64,000 bases of DNA from Thalassotalea profundi (lineage in GTDB: Bacteria; Pseudomonadota; Gammaproteobacteria; Enterobacterales; Alteromonadaceae). Numbering within the stretch: the stretch's first letter is position 1; each line of letters opens with the position of its first letter. The translations under genes were made by a program, and so were the position numbers. The stretch lies in the NCBI RefSeq assembly GCF_014653195.1, contig NZ_BNAH01000002.1, positions 344,028 to 408,027 on the forward strand, written 5' to 3'. The notes beneath the pieces were generated by a model, which was not told the origin of the DNA, did no database searches, and saw nothing but the letters and a program-made list of their open reading frames with translations. Positions 16,387 through 25,666 of the stretch are shown here, in pieces.

Positions 16387-17781
16387 GTGCTAAAGCATTT
16401 ACTAATAATAATCTATAGTTCTCTCATCGCATCTAGTTATGCGGAGCAGAAGTTATCTGTTAACTATTGTGTTGATCCTAATTGGGCCCCTTATGAGTCA
16501 ATAGTTAAACAAAAGCATACTGGCATTTCTAAAATTTTTGTGGATCTTATCGCGGAAAAATCAAATATAAACTTTATTCTTGTACCCACGTCCTCTTGGG
16601 AAGAAAGCTTAGAATTCGTTAAATCTGGTCAATGCGATCTAATTCCACTTATTAATACTAGCGAAAAACGTCGACAATATTTATCTTTCAGTGATGATTA
16701 TTTTAGAGCTCCAAATGCTATATATGCTCATTTCAAAAATCCTATCATAGGTAACTTGTCCGGCTTAACTAATCAATCAATTGCGGTGGTTAAAAGCTAT
16801 CGTCTACATCACCACTTAAGTAAACACTTCCCAAATACCAATTTAGTTCCGGTAGAAAATGGATTTCTTGGATTACAAAAAGTCGAGAATAATGAAGTGG
16901 ATTACTTTGTTGGTTCATTTCATGCGGCTAATCGTATTATTCAAGAAAATAATTTCAGTAATATTAGAATAGCTGGTATAGCGAACTTAGAAGATCAATT
17001 ACGTATTGGAGTTGCAAAAGAAAAAGAGTATTTACTCCCTATTTTTAATCAAGCAATAGCTCAAATAACTAAAGAAGAGCGCAAGAAAGTCACACACTAT
17101 CTAAAATCAATTAAAATAATTGAGCCACCTAATTATAGAATAGCTCTTCAAGTTAGCTGTTTATTTTTAATAATTGTAGTTATATTGTTGATTCGTTATT
17201 TGCAATTGAAACAACATGGTAGAGCCCTTGCAGATAAAAATATGAAACTTGAAGAACTCCATCACACGTTAGCTGAGAAAAATCTTCAATTAACAGAGTT
17301 AGCAATGAAAGATCCTTTAACCGGTCTATTTAATAGAACTCATCTTTCCAAAATTATTGAACAACAAATTAAGCTTACCGCTCGTTACCAAACACAAGTA
17401 TGCATGCTCATGATAGACATTGATGACTTTAAAGCTATCAATGATAACCATGGACATACTATTGGGGATAACATTTTAAAAAATATCGCAAAAACTCTAC
17501 TATCTATAGCAAGGGAAACTGATATTGTGTCACGTTGGGGAGGAGAAGAATTTGTTGTAGTTTGCCCAGAAACATCATTAGAAGAAGCATACAAACTTGC
17601 CGAACGTATCCAAAAAGGAATGACTAAAATTCATATTGATGAAATCAGTGGGGTGACTTGTAGCATTGGCATTGCCGAATTAGAAAAGGGGATTACCGCT
17701 TCAGAATGGTTTAAATATGCAGATAAAGCTATGTATCAGGCCAAATTTAAAGGTAAAGACTGTATCCAGATAATGAGTTAA
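16387..17781 (+). CDS. Periplasmic solute-binding sensor diguanylate cyclase
   Basis: The 464 aa protein begins with a signal peptide (MLKHLLIIIYSSLIASSYA), then a family 3 solute-binding domain (about 20-245), one transmembrane helix (about 255-275), a short coiled coil with the repeat LAEKN/LADKN, and a C-terminal GGDEF domain whose active-site motif is GGEEF at 385-389. It should make cyclic di-GMP in response to a small periplasmic ligand, possibly an amino acid. The start is a GTG. No partner gene is adjacent. Confidence 0.9.
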   Translation: MLKHLLIIIYSSLIASSYAEQKLSVNYCVDPNWAPYESIVKQKHTGISKIFVDLIAEKSNINFILVPTSSWEESLEFVKSGQCDLIPLINTSEKRRQYLSFSDDYFRAPNAIYAHFKNPIIGNLSGLTNQSIAVVKSYRLHHHLSKHFPNTNLVPVENGFLGLQKVENNEVDYFVGSFHAANRIIQENNFSNIRIAGIANLEDQLRIGVAKEKEYLLPIFNQAIAQITKEERKKVTHYLKSIKIIEPPNYRIALQVSCLFLIIVVILLIRYLQLKQHGRALADKNMKLEELHHTLAEKNLQLTELAMKDPLTGLFNRTHLSKIIEQQIKLTARYQTQVCMLMIDIDDFKAINDNHGHTIGDNILKNIAKTLLSIARETDIVSRWGGEEFVVVCPETSLEEAYKLAERIQKGMTKIHIDEISGVTCSIGIAELEKGITASEWFKYADKAMYQAKFKGKDCIQIMS

Positions 17782-17830
17782 TAATAGCAATTAACTGGAT
17801 ACTTCACCCCTTTCAATCAACATAAGAGAA

Positions 17831-18988
17831 TTAGCTGACCTGTTTTAATAACTCTCTAGCAATAATCACTTTTTGAATTTCACTAGTGCCTTCATAAATA
17901 GTCGTCACTCTGACATCTCGTGCTAATCTCTCTAGTGGATATTCTTTAATGTAGCCAGCCCCACCCATTAATTGCAGTGCATCATAGCAAGCTTTATTCG
18001 CTTTCTCTGTAGCAAAAAGCTTTGCCATTGAAGCTGCCATTCCAAAAGGCTGGCCTTGATCTTTAGTGAATGCAGCTTGCATTAACAATAATCGTGCAGC
18101 TTCTAAATCTGTGTAACGTTCTGCCAACATCCATTGTAACCCCTGAAAATTAGCTAGTGGTTGACCAAATTGTTTACGTTCCATTAAATGCTCTCTTGCA
18201 TAGTCTAATGCCGCTTTACCAACACCTAACGCCAACGAACCGATACCTATTCTGCCACCCGCTAATTCACCAACAGCTACAGAAAAACCTTTGTTTTCTA
18301 CCCCCATTAACGCTGTTGCAGGAATATGACAATCTTCAAAATGTACTTCATTCGTGGGCGATGCTTTTTGTCCCATTTTCTCTTCAGCTTTAGCAACCGT
18401 GATACCAGGTGTATTGGCTTCAACTAAAAAACATGAAATACCTTTACCTTTCGGTGCGTTAGGATCCGTTACCGCCCAAACAACAAATATATCCGCAAAA
18501 CTTGCACTAGTAATATAAAGCTTACTACCATTTAAAATATAACCATCACCGCTTTTAACTGCGGTTGTTTTCATGCCAGCAGGATCAGACCCTGCACTTC
18601 CTTCAGTTAAACAGAATCCACCGGCTTTGTATTCACCGCCACAAAGCTTAGGTAAATAGTTCTGTTTTTGCTCTTCATTACCGACAGCTTGAATGACTTC
18701 TGCAACCATATTAGTGACCGACGTGGTCACAGCTGTTGAGGCGCAGGCTTTAGCTATTTCAGTAATTGCTAAACTAAACGCCACACTTCCGGCTTCAACA
18801 CCGCCGTATTCAGCTTTAATATTAAGTCCCATAAAGCCTAATTCAGTTAATTTGGCTAAGTTTTCTAAAAATAAAGGTTGATTAGCATGTTCGTCTAACT
18901 GTGCAGCAACAGGCGCAAGTTCACTTTCAGCAAACTTACATGCCATATCCTGAATCATCATTTGTTCTTCAGTTAATGAAAGATTCAT
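17831..18988 (-). CDS. Acyl-CoA dehydrogenase
   Basis: The 385 aa flavoenzyme oxidises an acyl-CoA to the 2-enoyl-CoA. Domains are in family order: N-terminal helical bundle (EEQMMIQDMACKFAE), middle beta domain with the FAD block FCLTEGSAGSDPAG, and C-terminal helical domain with the catalytic glutamate in TTIYEGTSEIQ near residue 370. The substrate is probably short or branched chain by family similarity, but the sequence alone does not settle this. It is not next to other fatty-acid or leucine degradation genes, so pathway context is lacking. Confidence 0.93.
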   Translation of the reverse strand: MNLSLTEEQMMIQDMACKFAESELAPVAAQLDEHANQPLFLENLAKLTELGFMGLNIKAEYGGVEAGSVAFSLAITEIAKACASTAVTTSVTNMVAEVIQAVGNEEQKQNYLPKLCGGEYKAGGFCLTEGSAGSDPAGMKTTAVKSGDGYILNGSKLYITSASFADIFVVWAVTDPNAPKGKGISCFLVEANTPGITVAKAEEKMGQKASPTNEVHFEDCHIPATALMGVENKGFSVAVGELAGGRIGIGSLALGVGKAALDYAREHLMERKQFGQPLANFQGLQWMLAERYTDLEAARLLLMQAAFTKDQGQPFGMAASMAKLFATEKANKACYDALQLMGGAGYIKEYPLERLARDVRVTTIYEGTSEIQKVIIARELLKQVS

Positions 18989-19104
18989 ATCTGTCTCACT
19001 ATCAAAAAGTAGAAATATTATGGCGCTATAGTATACAAAACCATGTTAATTTACACGCCAACTTAACGTTTACGTAAACTTAAAGCGTTCTTAAATATTT
19101 ACAA

Positions 19105-19143
19105 TAAAAAAAAGCGCCTTCAATTTTTATTAATAGGCACTTT
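19105..19143 (-). terminator. Intrinsic terminator downstream of uppP
   Basis: On the minus strand AAAGTGCCT pairs with AGGCGCTTT (one G-U pair) and runs into eight to nine Ts. It lies 32 bp after the uppP stop and ends the folB-folK-uppP run. Confidence 0.75.
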
Positions 19144-19174
19144 ATGCATAGGTGATTAAAATTTATTTAATTGA

Positions 19175-19987
19175 CTAACCCAGTAAAAACCAAAGCAAGC
19201 CAAACCCTAAAATCAAGCGATAAATAACAAACGGCATCATGCCTATTTTATTGACTAATATCAGAAAATAATGAATACAGGCGTAGGCGCTAAAAAAAGC
19301 GAGCACACTTCCTAAGCCTAATACTTGCCAATCAACGGCTTCTGTTGATGAAATTAACTTATAAGTTAAATAGCCGCCTGGCATAATGATCCCAGGTATA
19401 GACAAAAGAAATGAAAAACGGGCAGCATTTTCTTTGGTTAATCCTAACATCATACCCAGTGTCATAGTTATTCCGGAACGTGAAGTACCGGGAATTAGCG
19501 CTAAGGCTTGAGACAAGCCAATAATCATTGCACCTTTAAAACCTAAATTTTCAATGCTGACATTTTCTTTCGCTTTAATATCAGCAAAACCAAGTAACAA
19601 ACCAAATCCAATGGTTGTCGCTGCAATAACGGCAGCTGAACGTAAATTAGCATCTATAAAATCGTGACCAAGAAAGCCAACCAACCCCAAAGGGATTGAC
19701 GCTAGTAGTATCCACCACGCTAATGTACCGTCAAAACTTTTTTTATTTTTTTCAGGCCCTATACCAATAGTGCCAAACCAAGCAACCGCCATTGAAGCGA
19801 CTTCTTGACGAAAATACATTACAACAGCAAGTAAAGTTCCCACATGCAATGCAACGTCTAATACTTGCCCTTGATCTTGCCAACCTAAAACAGCAGAAGG
19901 AAGAATTAAATGTGCCGAACTTGAAATAGGAAGAAACTCTGTTAACCCTTGAATAAGGGATAAAATGAAAACTTCAAATATACTCAT
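19175..19987 (-). CDS. uppP: Undecaprenyl-diphosphatase UppP (BacA)
   Basis: UppP dephosphorylates undecaprenyl diphosphate so that the carrier lipid can be reused for peptidoglycan and other envelope polymers. The 270 aa membrane protein has about eight hydrophobic segments and both signature motifs: GLTEFLPISSSAHL near residue 17 and PGTSRSGITMTLG near residue 170. Its start overlaps the folK stop by 4 bp, which suggests co-translation with folK. Confidence 0.96.
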   Translation of the reverse strand: MSIFEVFILSLIQGLTEFLPISSSAHLILPSAVLGWQDQGQVLDVALHVGTLLAVVMYFRQEVASMAVAWFGTIGIGPEKNKKSFDGTLAWWILLASIPLGLVGFLGHDFIDANLRSAAVIAATTIGFGLLLGFADIKAKENVSIENLGFKGAMIIGLSQALALIPGTSRSGITMTLGMMLGLTKENAARFSFLLSIPGIIMPGGYLTYKLISSTEAVDWQVLGLGSVLAFFSAYACIHYFLILVNKIGMMPFVIYRLILGFGLLWFLLG

Positions 19988-20496
19988 AATTTTACGTTAC
20001 CTGTGGATGGATTCCATTGAAATGGAACTTTTTCAATTTGTTGTAAATTTTTATCGAATTCGTCCCATAACTCATTAAAACTTTGCTGTTTTTGTGGGTG
20101 TTTTAAATTACCTGCAATCTCAGCTAACGGCCACAAAACAAAAGCATTAGTCAGAATTTCATGCCGTGGAATTTGAATGGGTTCCACCAAAACAATGTTA
20201 TCGAACAACAAAATATCTAAATCTAAAGTACGAGAACTAAATTTTTTTGCATCAACAGGTCGACCAAAGCGTATTTCTATAGCTCGTAATTGCTCAGCCA
20301 CTTCATTAAGTGATTGCTGAGTATCTATTCCTATCACCATATTAAAAAAACTATCGCCTACAAATCCTACTGCTTGGCATTCATATAAAGAAGATAACCT
20401 TAACGTCCCGTAAACCTGATGAAGTGCATTTAGACCGTTAGCTAAGTTTACTTTCTTATTAATGTTTGAGCCGAGAGAAATATAAACCTGCGCCAT
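19984..20496 (-). CDS. folK: 6-hydroxymethyldihydropterin pyrophosphokinase
   Basis: FolK transfers pyrophosphate from ATP to 6-hydroxymethyl-7,8-dihydropterin in folate synthesis. The 170 aa protein has YISLGSNINKKVNL at the N-terminus and the signature SSRTLDLDILLFDN with the two metal-binding aspartates, followed by PRHEILTNAFVLWPLAEI. It follows folB after 2 bp and overlaps uppP, so the three form one operon. Confidence 0.96.
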   Translation of the reverse strand: MAQVYISLGSNINKKVNLANGLNALHQVYGTLRLSSLYECQAVGFVGDSFFNMVIGIDTQQSLNEVAEQLRAIEIRFGRPVDAKKFSSRTLDLDILLFDNIVLVEPIQIPRHEILTNAFVLWPLAEIAGNLKHPQKQQSFNELWDEFDKNLQQIEKVPFQWNPSTGNVKL

Positions 20497-20498
20497 TA

Positions 20499-20852
20499 TT
20501 ATTGCTTACCCCGTTCTATTTCGACCCCAACCGTAATCGCATTGTGAACAGCACCTGGCTTTCCTATTGTTAACTTTAACCAAGGTATGTGATAACTCGA
20601 CATTAAATAATTCGCCAATCTTTCAGCAAGTGTTTCAATTAAATCGACAGAATTATTATTCGCAAACTCCGCCACTTTTTCTGAAATTTCAGCATAATCA
20701 AGGGTTTTAGCTAGTTCATCGTTTTCAGCGGCAAGTGCTGTATTCCATCCCATCATTAAGTCAATGACTAACGTTTGTTTAATTTCTTTTTCCCAAGGAT
20801 AAAAACCTATGGTTGTTTGTATACTGAGTCCTTGAATAAATACTTTGTCCAT
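20499..20852 (-). CDS. folB: Dihydroneopterin aldolase
   Basis: FolB cleaves (and epimerises) 7,8-dihydroneopterin to 6-hydroxymethyldihydropterin, the step before FolK. From the ATG at 20852 the protein is 117 aa, the usual length; the frame extends to 20909 but the extra residues are not family-like. Motifs include IGFYPWEKEIKQ, LDYAEISEKV, LIETLAERLA and KPGAVHNAITVGVEIER. It is the first gene of folB-folK-uppP and divergent from plsY. Confidence 0.95.
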   Translation of the reverse strand: MDKVFIQGLSIQTTIGFYPWEKEIKQTLVIDLMMGWNTALAAENDELAKTLDYAEISEKVAEFANNNSVDLIETLAERLANYLMSSYHIPWLKLTIGKPGAVHNAITVGVEIERGKQ

Positions 20853-21066
20853 GACTAGTCTCACTAAAATAACAGCTAAAAATATATTCCGACTTAAAAT
20901 AGTAACCAAATAAGCGAATAATAGAAATAAATGGCGAGTTTACCTGCCAAGGAGTAGAAAAACTAGCAAAGTAAGGGATAGAATAAGGAAACTTTTCTAT
21001 TTTATTTTTTCTGGCGGAGAAATTGATTAAAATAATGGCGTTTACTTTCAGGGATAGAAAATAATT

Positions 21067-21657
21067 ATGTTGCTATTAACAATTATTTTGATAATTTTTG
21101 CTTATTTATTAGGTTCTATTTCTAGCGCCATTCTCATTTGCCGACTACTTAACTTACCCGATCCTAGAACTGAAGGCTCAAATAATCCAGGCGCAACAAA
21201 CGTTTTAAGAATAAGTAATAAACGTACTGCGGCTACTGTATTAGCTTTTGATGTATTAAAAGGTACTATTCCTGTATGGGGCGCATACTTTTTTGGCATT
21301 GAGCCAATCTATTTAGGCGCTATCGCACTAGCCGTTTGTTTAGGGCATATGTACCCTATATTTTTTCAATTTAAAGGTGGGAAAGCCGTTGCTACAGCGT
21401 TTGGCGTTTTACTTCCTATAGGGCTAGATTTAGCCGGTTTACTGGTTTTTACATGGTACTTTGTTGCAAAAACCACTCGATACTCAAGTTTAGCAGCTAT
21501 TATTACTGTAAGTTTAGCTCCCTTTTACACTTGGTTACTTAAACCCCTTTATACTTACCCTGTTATTATGTTATCAGTGCTGATTATTTTAAGGCACAGA
21601 GCAAACTTAGTACGCTTACTTAAAGGTACTGAACCTAAAATATCTAAGAAATATTAA
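21067..21657 (+). CDS. plsY: Glycerol-3-phosphate acyltransferase PlsY
   Basis: PlsY acylates glycerol-3-phosphate with acyl-phosphate made by PlsX, the first step of phospholipid synthesis. The 196 aa membrane protein has five or so helices and the family motifs [21 protein letters not shown] and [18 protein letters not shown]. Its stop codon overlaps that of the convergent tsaD gene. Confidence 0.96.
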   Translation: MLLLTIILIIFAYLLGSISSAILICRLLNLPDPRTEGSNNPGATNVLRISNKRTAATVLAFDVLKGTIPVWGAYFFGIEPIYLGAIALAVCLGHMYPIFFQFKGGKAVATAFGVLLPIGLDLAGLLVFTWYFVAKTTRYSSLAAIITVSLAPFYTWLLKPLYTYPVIMLSVLIILRHRANLVRLLKGTEPKISKKY

Positions 21658-22667
21658 ATAGCGGCTAAGGTATCTAACGGCCAACGTGGCGTAGCTTTAA
21701 AAGACAAATCAGCAAATACGCCTGCTTTTAATCGTTGCATACCGGCATAAGCTATCATCGCGCCGTTATCTGTACAAAACTCTGGTCGAGGATAATAAAC
21801 TTTGCCACCTAATTTAGCCGTAATTTGTTCAAGTTTAGCGCGCAATTCAGTATTAGCACTCACACCACCAGCAATAACTAAACGCTTAAGCTCACATTGA
21901 AGTAATGCCCTTTTGCATTTTATTGCTAAAGTATCAACTACAGCTTCTTGGAAGGCATAAGCAACATCCGCATGTGTTTGCTTATCCATTTCTTCTTTAT
22001 GAATGGTATTAGCGGCAAAAGTTTTTAGACCACTAAAACTAAAATCTAAACCAGGCCTGTCAGTCATTGGGCGAGGAAATTTAAAACGCCCTTTTTTTCC
22101 TGTTTCCGCCATTTTTGCTAGCGCAGGTCCACCGGGATAATCTAAACCTAGTAGTTTTGCTGTTTTATCAAAAGCCTCGCCGGCCGCATCATCAACAGAC
22201 TCACCCAGCAGCTCATATTGGCCAATACCATCGACTCGAACCAACATAGTGTGACCACCTGATACGAGTAATGCAACAAAAGGAAAGTCCGGCACATCAT
22301 CCTCTAACATAGGCGCTAGTAAATGACCTTCCATATGATGTACAGGCACCGCAGGTAAATTCCAACCGTATGCCAAACTCCTTCCAATAGAACACCCTAC
22401 CAGTAATGCGCCAACTAACCCAGGGCCTGCTGTATAGGCAACACCATCTAAATCTTTTGCCGTTAACTTAGCATCAGCCAGTACTTCTTTAATCAAAGGA
22501 ATTGTCTTTCGTACATGATCACGTGACGCTAATTCAGGTACAACACCACCATAATCAGCATGCACTGCTATTTGGCTATAAAGGCGATGAGCTAATATCC
22601 CCTCTTTTTCATCATATATGGCAATACCAGTTTCATCACAAGAGGTTTCTATTCCTAAAATTCGCAT
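21654..22667 (-). CDS. tsaD: tRNA threonylcarbamoyl transferase TsaD
   Basis: TsaD, with TsaB and TsaE, transfers threonylcarbamoyl to A37 of ANN-decoding tRNAs. The protein is 337 aa from the ATG at 22667, the normal length; an ATG 21 bp upstream would add seven non-family residues. Motifs are [15 protein letters not shown], the metal-binding [20 protein letters not shown] and the late [13 protein letters not shown]. It is divergent from rpsU, the widely conserved tsaD/rpsU arrangement, and its 3' end overlaps plsY by 4 bp. Confidence 0.97.
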   Translation of the reverse strand: MRILGIETSCDETGIAIYDEKEGILAHRLYSQIAVHADYGGVVPELASRDHVRKTIPLIKEVLADAKLTAKDLDGVAYTAGPGLVGALLVGCSIGRSLAYGWNLPAVPVHHMEGHLLAPMLEDDVPDFPFVALLVSGGHTMLVRVDGIGQYELLGESVDDAAGEAFDKTAKLLGLDYPGGPALAKMAETGKKGRFKFPRPMTDRPGLDFSFSGLKTFAANTIHKEEMDKQTHADVAYAFQEAVVDTLAIKCKRALLQCELKRLVIAGGVSANTELRAKLEQITAKLGGKVYYPRPEFCTDNGAMIAYAGMQRLKAGVFADLSFKATPRWPLDTLAAI

Positions 22668-22759
22668 ATGGCTTCTAACTATGATCATGGTTAAATGTTA
22701 AGGGACAGCGATTTTACCTAGCATTTTGTAATTAAACTAGTCCAATTATCATTTAAAAC

Positions 22760-22789
22760 TTTACATTAATAGGTCATTAGCCTTAGAAT
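22760..22789 (+). promoter_or_regulatory. Possible promoter of the rpsU operon
   Basis: TTTACA and TAGAAT are separated by 18 bp about 95 bp upstream of rpsU on the plus strand. Both boxes match five of six consensus bases (TTGACA, TATAAT). No clear LexA box, as known upstream of E. coli rpsU, was seen. Confidence 0.45.
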
Positions 22790-22884
22790 ACGGCACCAAT
22801 TTTTGATAGAGCGGGTGTAAGTTAGACTAAACGAGTCGAAACGGTCACCGATTTATATAGATATAAACTAAGGTAAGAGGCAAC

Positions 22885-23100
22885 ATGCCAGTAATTAAAG
22901 TAAGAGAAAACGAACCATTTGACGTAGCATTACGTCGTTTTAAACGTTCATGTGAAAAAGCAGGTATCCTTTCAGAAGTTCGCCGTCGCGAATCTTATGA
23001 AAAACCAACTTGGGAACGTAAACGTAAAAAAGCAGCAGCTGTTAAGCGTGCAGCTAAAAAAGTTTCTCGTGAGAATGCTCGTCGCATTCGCATGTACTAA
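22885..23100 (+). CDS. rpsU: 30S ribosomal protein S21
   Basis: S21 helps 30S subunits engage mRNA during initiation. The 71 aa product starts [21 protein letters not shown] and has the basic tail typical of S21 ([15 protein letters not shown]). A strong site (AAGGTAAGAGG) precedes the ATG. It leads the rpsU-yqeY-dnaG-rpoD macromolecular synthesis block. Confidence 0.98.
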   Translation: MPVIKVRENEPFDVALRRFKRSCEKAGILSEVRRRESYEKPTWERKRKKAAAVKRAAKKVSRENARRIRMY

Positions 23101-23140
23101 GCCGACCTTAGTTTAGAATACTAAAATTGAGTAATAACAA

Positions 23141-23587
23141 GTGACATTACTTGAACAACTCAAAAATGAAATGAAAAATGCCATGCGCGCTAAAGACAAA
23201 TTACGTCTTGGCGTTATTCGTATGGCATTATCTGCTATCAAGCAAGCTGAAATCGATCATAACACCGAAGCAACTGACGAGAATGTTCTTCCTGTTTTAA
23301 CCAAAATGGTTAAACAGCGAAAAGAGTCAATAAAAATGTTTTCTGAAGGTGGTCGCGACGATATGGCTGAAAATGAACAAGCAGAAGTGGCTGTGTTAGA
23401 AGAGTTTCTTCCGCAACCGCTTACCCCAGAAGAAATTAATCAATTAATTAGCAATGCTATCACTGAATCCGGCGCCACTTCTATGGCTGACATGGGTAAA
23501 GTAATGGCAATTTTAAAACCTGCAATGCAAGGTAAAGCTGACTTAGGAGCCGTAAGCGGCCAAATAAGAGCAGCATTAAATAGTTAA
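23141..23587 (+). CDS. GatB/YqeY domain protein
   Basis: The 148 aa protein is a YqeY-family protein, resembling the tRNA-binding tail domain of GatB, with blocks LLEQLKNEMKNAMRAKDK, RKESIKMFSEGGRDD and EEFLPQPLTPEEI. Its precise role is unknown; binding of tRNA or aminoacyl-tRNA is only inferred from the domain. The start is a GTG 40 bp after rpsU. An intrinsic terminator lies between it and dnaG, as in the E. coli rpsU operon where it keeps primase low. Confidence 0.92.
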   Translation: MTLLEQLKNEMKNAMRAKDKLRLGVIRMALSAIKQAEIDHNTEATDENVLPVLTKMVKQRKESIKMFSEGGRDDMAENEQAEVAVLEEFLPQPLTPEEINQLISNAITESGATSMADMGKVMAILKPAMQGKADLGAVSGQIRAALNS

Positions 23588-23603
23588 ACTAATTGTATTA
23601 TTG

Positions 23604-23638
23604 AAAAAGCCGCATATTTACTGAATATGCGGCTTTTT
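23604..23638 (+). terminator. Internal terminator before dnaG
   Basis: GCCGCATATT pairs with AATATGCGGC around a TACTG loop, preceded by five As and followed by five Ts. It is expected to reduce readthrough from rpsU into dnaG. Confidence 0.88.
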
Positions 23639-23778
23639 ATTATCATTAACTCGTTTTATTTAATATCACTGTCCCATTAATATCATTTCAATAAAGATAT
23701 AAATAGAGATTGAGATCAGAATCATCTCGGGTGTAAACTACGTTCCCGATAAAATTTTTGTAGAGGTTTTTACAGTTA

Positions 23779-25536
23779 ATGGCCGGTATGATCCCTCGAC
23801 AGTTTATTGATGATTTACTAGCACGAGCAGACATAGTTGAGCTTATTGACTCACGCGTGCCATTAAAAAAAGCAGGTAAAAATTATCAAGCCTGTTGCCC
23901 TTTTCATACAGAAAAATCACCTTCATTTACCGTAAGCCAGGATAAACAGTTTTATCATTGTTTTGGCTGCGGAGAGCATGGCAATGCCATCTCATTTTTA
24001 ATGGAGTTTGATCGCCTTGAATTTCCTGATGCCATTGAAGAGTTAGCCTCTCATTACAATATGGAAGTACCCAGAGAGCAGCAAAACCAAAGCCCTGCTC
24101 AGCTTAAGCAACAACAACAAGCCTACTTGCAAAAGCAAGACGACTACGAATTAATGGCGAATATTAGTCGTTTTTATCAACAACAACTCAAAGTCGCTCC
24201 CGATAAAGATATTGCTATTGACTACCTAAAGGGTCGAGGGTTAAGCGGTGAAATAGCTAAACGTTTTGGCATAGGTTATATCAGCGATAACTGGGATGGC
24301 ATGATGAAACTGTTCGGCAGGAATGCCAATGTTAATCAGCAACTTATTGACTTAGGCATGGCAATTGAAGGTGATAAAAATAGACCTTATGATCGTTTCC
24401 GTGGCCGTATAATGTTCCCTATTAGTGATAAACGCGGGCGCATAGTTGGGTTTGGCGGTCGAGTACTCGGCGATGGCACGCCTAAGTATTTAAACTCTCC
24501 TGAAACTCGCATATATCATAAAGGACAAGAACTTTACGGGCTTTATGAAGCAAAACAAGCCAATAAAAACTTACAACGATTAGTTGTAGTTGAAGGATAT
24601 ATGGATGTGGTAGCGCTTGCTCAACATGGCGTTGATTATGCTGTTGCATCACTTGGTACAGCAACTACACCTGAACAGTTACAAACACTTTTTAGAACTG
24701 TAAAAGAAGTTATTTGTTGCTATGACGGTGATCGTGCAGGGCGAGAAGCTGCTTGGCGAGCAATGGATAACGCACTACCTCTAATACAAGATGGATATTC
24801 GCTTAAATTTGTATTTTTACCTGACGGTGAAGACCCTGACTCATTAATTCGTCAGCAAGGACAACAAGCATTTGAAGATATAATTAATCAAGCGACACCT
24901 TTATCAAAGTTTATATTTGATCATTTACTTGCTCAGGTCGACATTCAAACAGCAGAGGGTAAAGGCGCATTAATAGAATCATTCCAGCCTTATTTAACAA
25001 AACTTCCTGCCAGTACGTTAAAGGATACAATCTTAACTCAATTAGCCAATCATTTTGGCCATGGTAACGAGCAACAACTCGCGAAACTCAATAAATCATT
25101 TGCGACACAAACATCAATAAAACCAAAGACTAAGCAACAAAAAGTCACTCCTGTACGTTTAGCTATTGCATTATTACTTGAGTATCCCCATATAGTAGGA
25201 TCATTACCTGAGCCGACCATGCTGCAACAAATAGATATACCGGGTCTTCCGTTATTGAATAAAATTATTGCTATATGTTTGCAAAATGAAAATATAAAAA
25301 GTGCTCAATTACTCGAACACTTTCGAGAAACAGATGAAGGTAAGCAACTTGCCAAACTAATGTGTTGGCAACATCATGTTGTAAAAGAAGCCGCAGAAGG
25401 CGTTTTTTTAGACAGTATTGAAAAAATATTAGACAGTTTTGTAGAACAAAGAACAGAACTATTATTACAAAAAGCACGCACAGGTGAAATGAATACGCAA
25501 GAAAAGCAAGAATTACAGGCGTTATTAAATGCATAA
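23779..25536 (+). CDS. dnaG: DNA primase DnaG
   Basis: Primase makes RNA primers at the replication fork with DnaB helicase. The 585 aa protein has the N-terminal CHC2 zinc finger (Cys-Cys-Pro-Phe-His ... YHCFGCGEHG, residues 40-65), the TOPRIM core (VVEGYMDVVAL near 275 and CYDGDRAGREAA near 315) and a C-terminal DnaB-binding helical domain. Length is close to E. coli DnaG (581). A Gln-rich linker follows the zinc domain (QLKQQQQAYLQKQ). It is preceded by a terminator and followed by rpoD. Confidence 0.97.
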   Translation: MAGMIPRQFIDDLLARADIVELIDSRVPLKKAGKNYQACCPFHTEKSPSFTVSQDKQFYHCFGCGEHGNAISFLMEFDRLEFPDAIEELASHYNMEVPREQQNQSPAQLKQQQQAYLQKQDDYELMANISRFYQQQLKVAPDKDIAIDYLKGRGLSGEIAKRFGIGYISDNWDGMMKLFGRNANVNQQLIDLGMAIEGDKNRPYDRFRGRIMFPISDKRGRIVGFGGRVLGDGTPKYLNSPETRIYHKGQELYGLYEAKQANKNLQRLVVVEGYMDVVALAQHGVDYAVASLGTATTPEQLQTLFRTVKEVICCYDGDRAGREAAWRAMDNALPLIQDGYSLKFVFLPDGEDPDSLIRQQGQQAFEDIINQATPLSKFIFDHLLAQVDIQTAEGKGALIESFQPYLTKLPASTLKDTILTQLANHFGHGNEQQLAKLNKSFATQTSIKPKTKQQKVTPVRLAIALLLEYPHIVGSLPEPTMLQQIDIPGLPLLNKIIAICLQNENIKSAQLLEHFRETDEGKQLAKLMCWQHHVVKEAAEGVFLDSIEKILDSFVEQRTELLLQKARTGEMNTQEKQELQALLNA

Positions 25537-25568
25537 AAGCATAAATAAGCAATGAGTCTTAACTCAAC

Positions 25569-25614
25569 TGCTATAATTTAACTACTGGTAATATATCAAG
25601 CATTTTGCTATAAT
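25569..25614 (+). promoter_or_regulatory. Two extended -10 promoters upstream of rpoD
   Basis: TGCTATAAT occurs twice, with the -10 hexamers at 25572-25577 and 25609-25614. Both are perfect TATAAT with an extended TGn. No strong -35 is visible for either. They could drive rpoD independently of the upstream genes. Confidence 0.6.
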
Positions 25615-25666
25615 TTTCAGCTTTACTGTTCGTAATTTGATAGCCATAAAAGGTGGACAATCGTCA

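Noticed and set aside
20023..20060. A further sigma-E-like promoter (GGAACTT inside folK)
   Set aside because: No TCTTA or TCnnA at the right spacing, and it lies in coding sequence.
22688..22884. LexA site at rpsU as in E. coli
   Set aside because: No CTGT-N8-ACAG sequence is present in the spacer.
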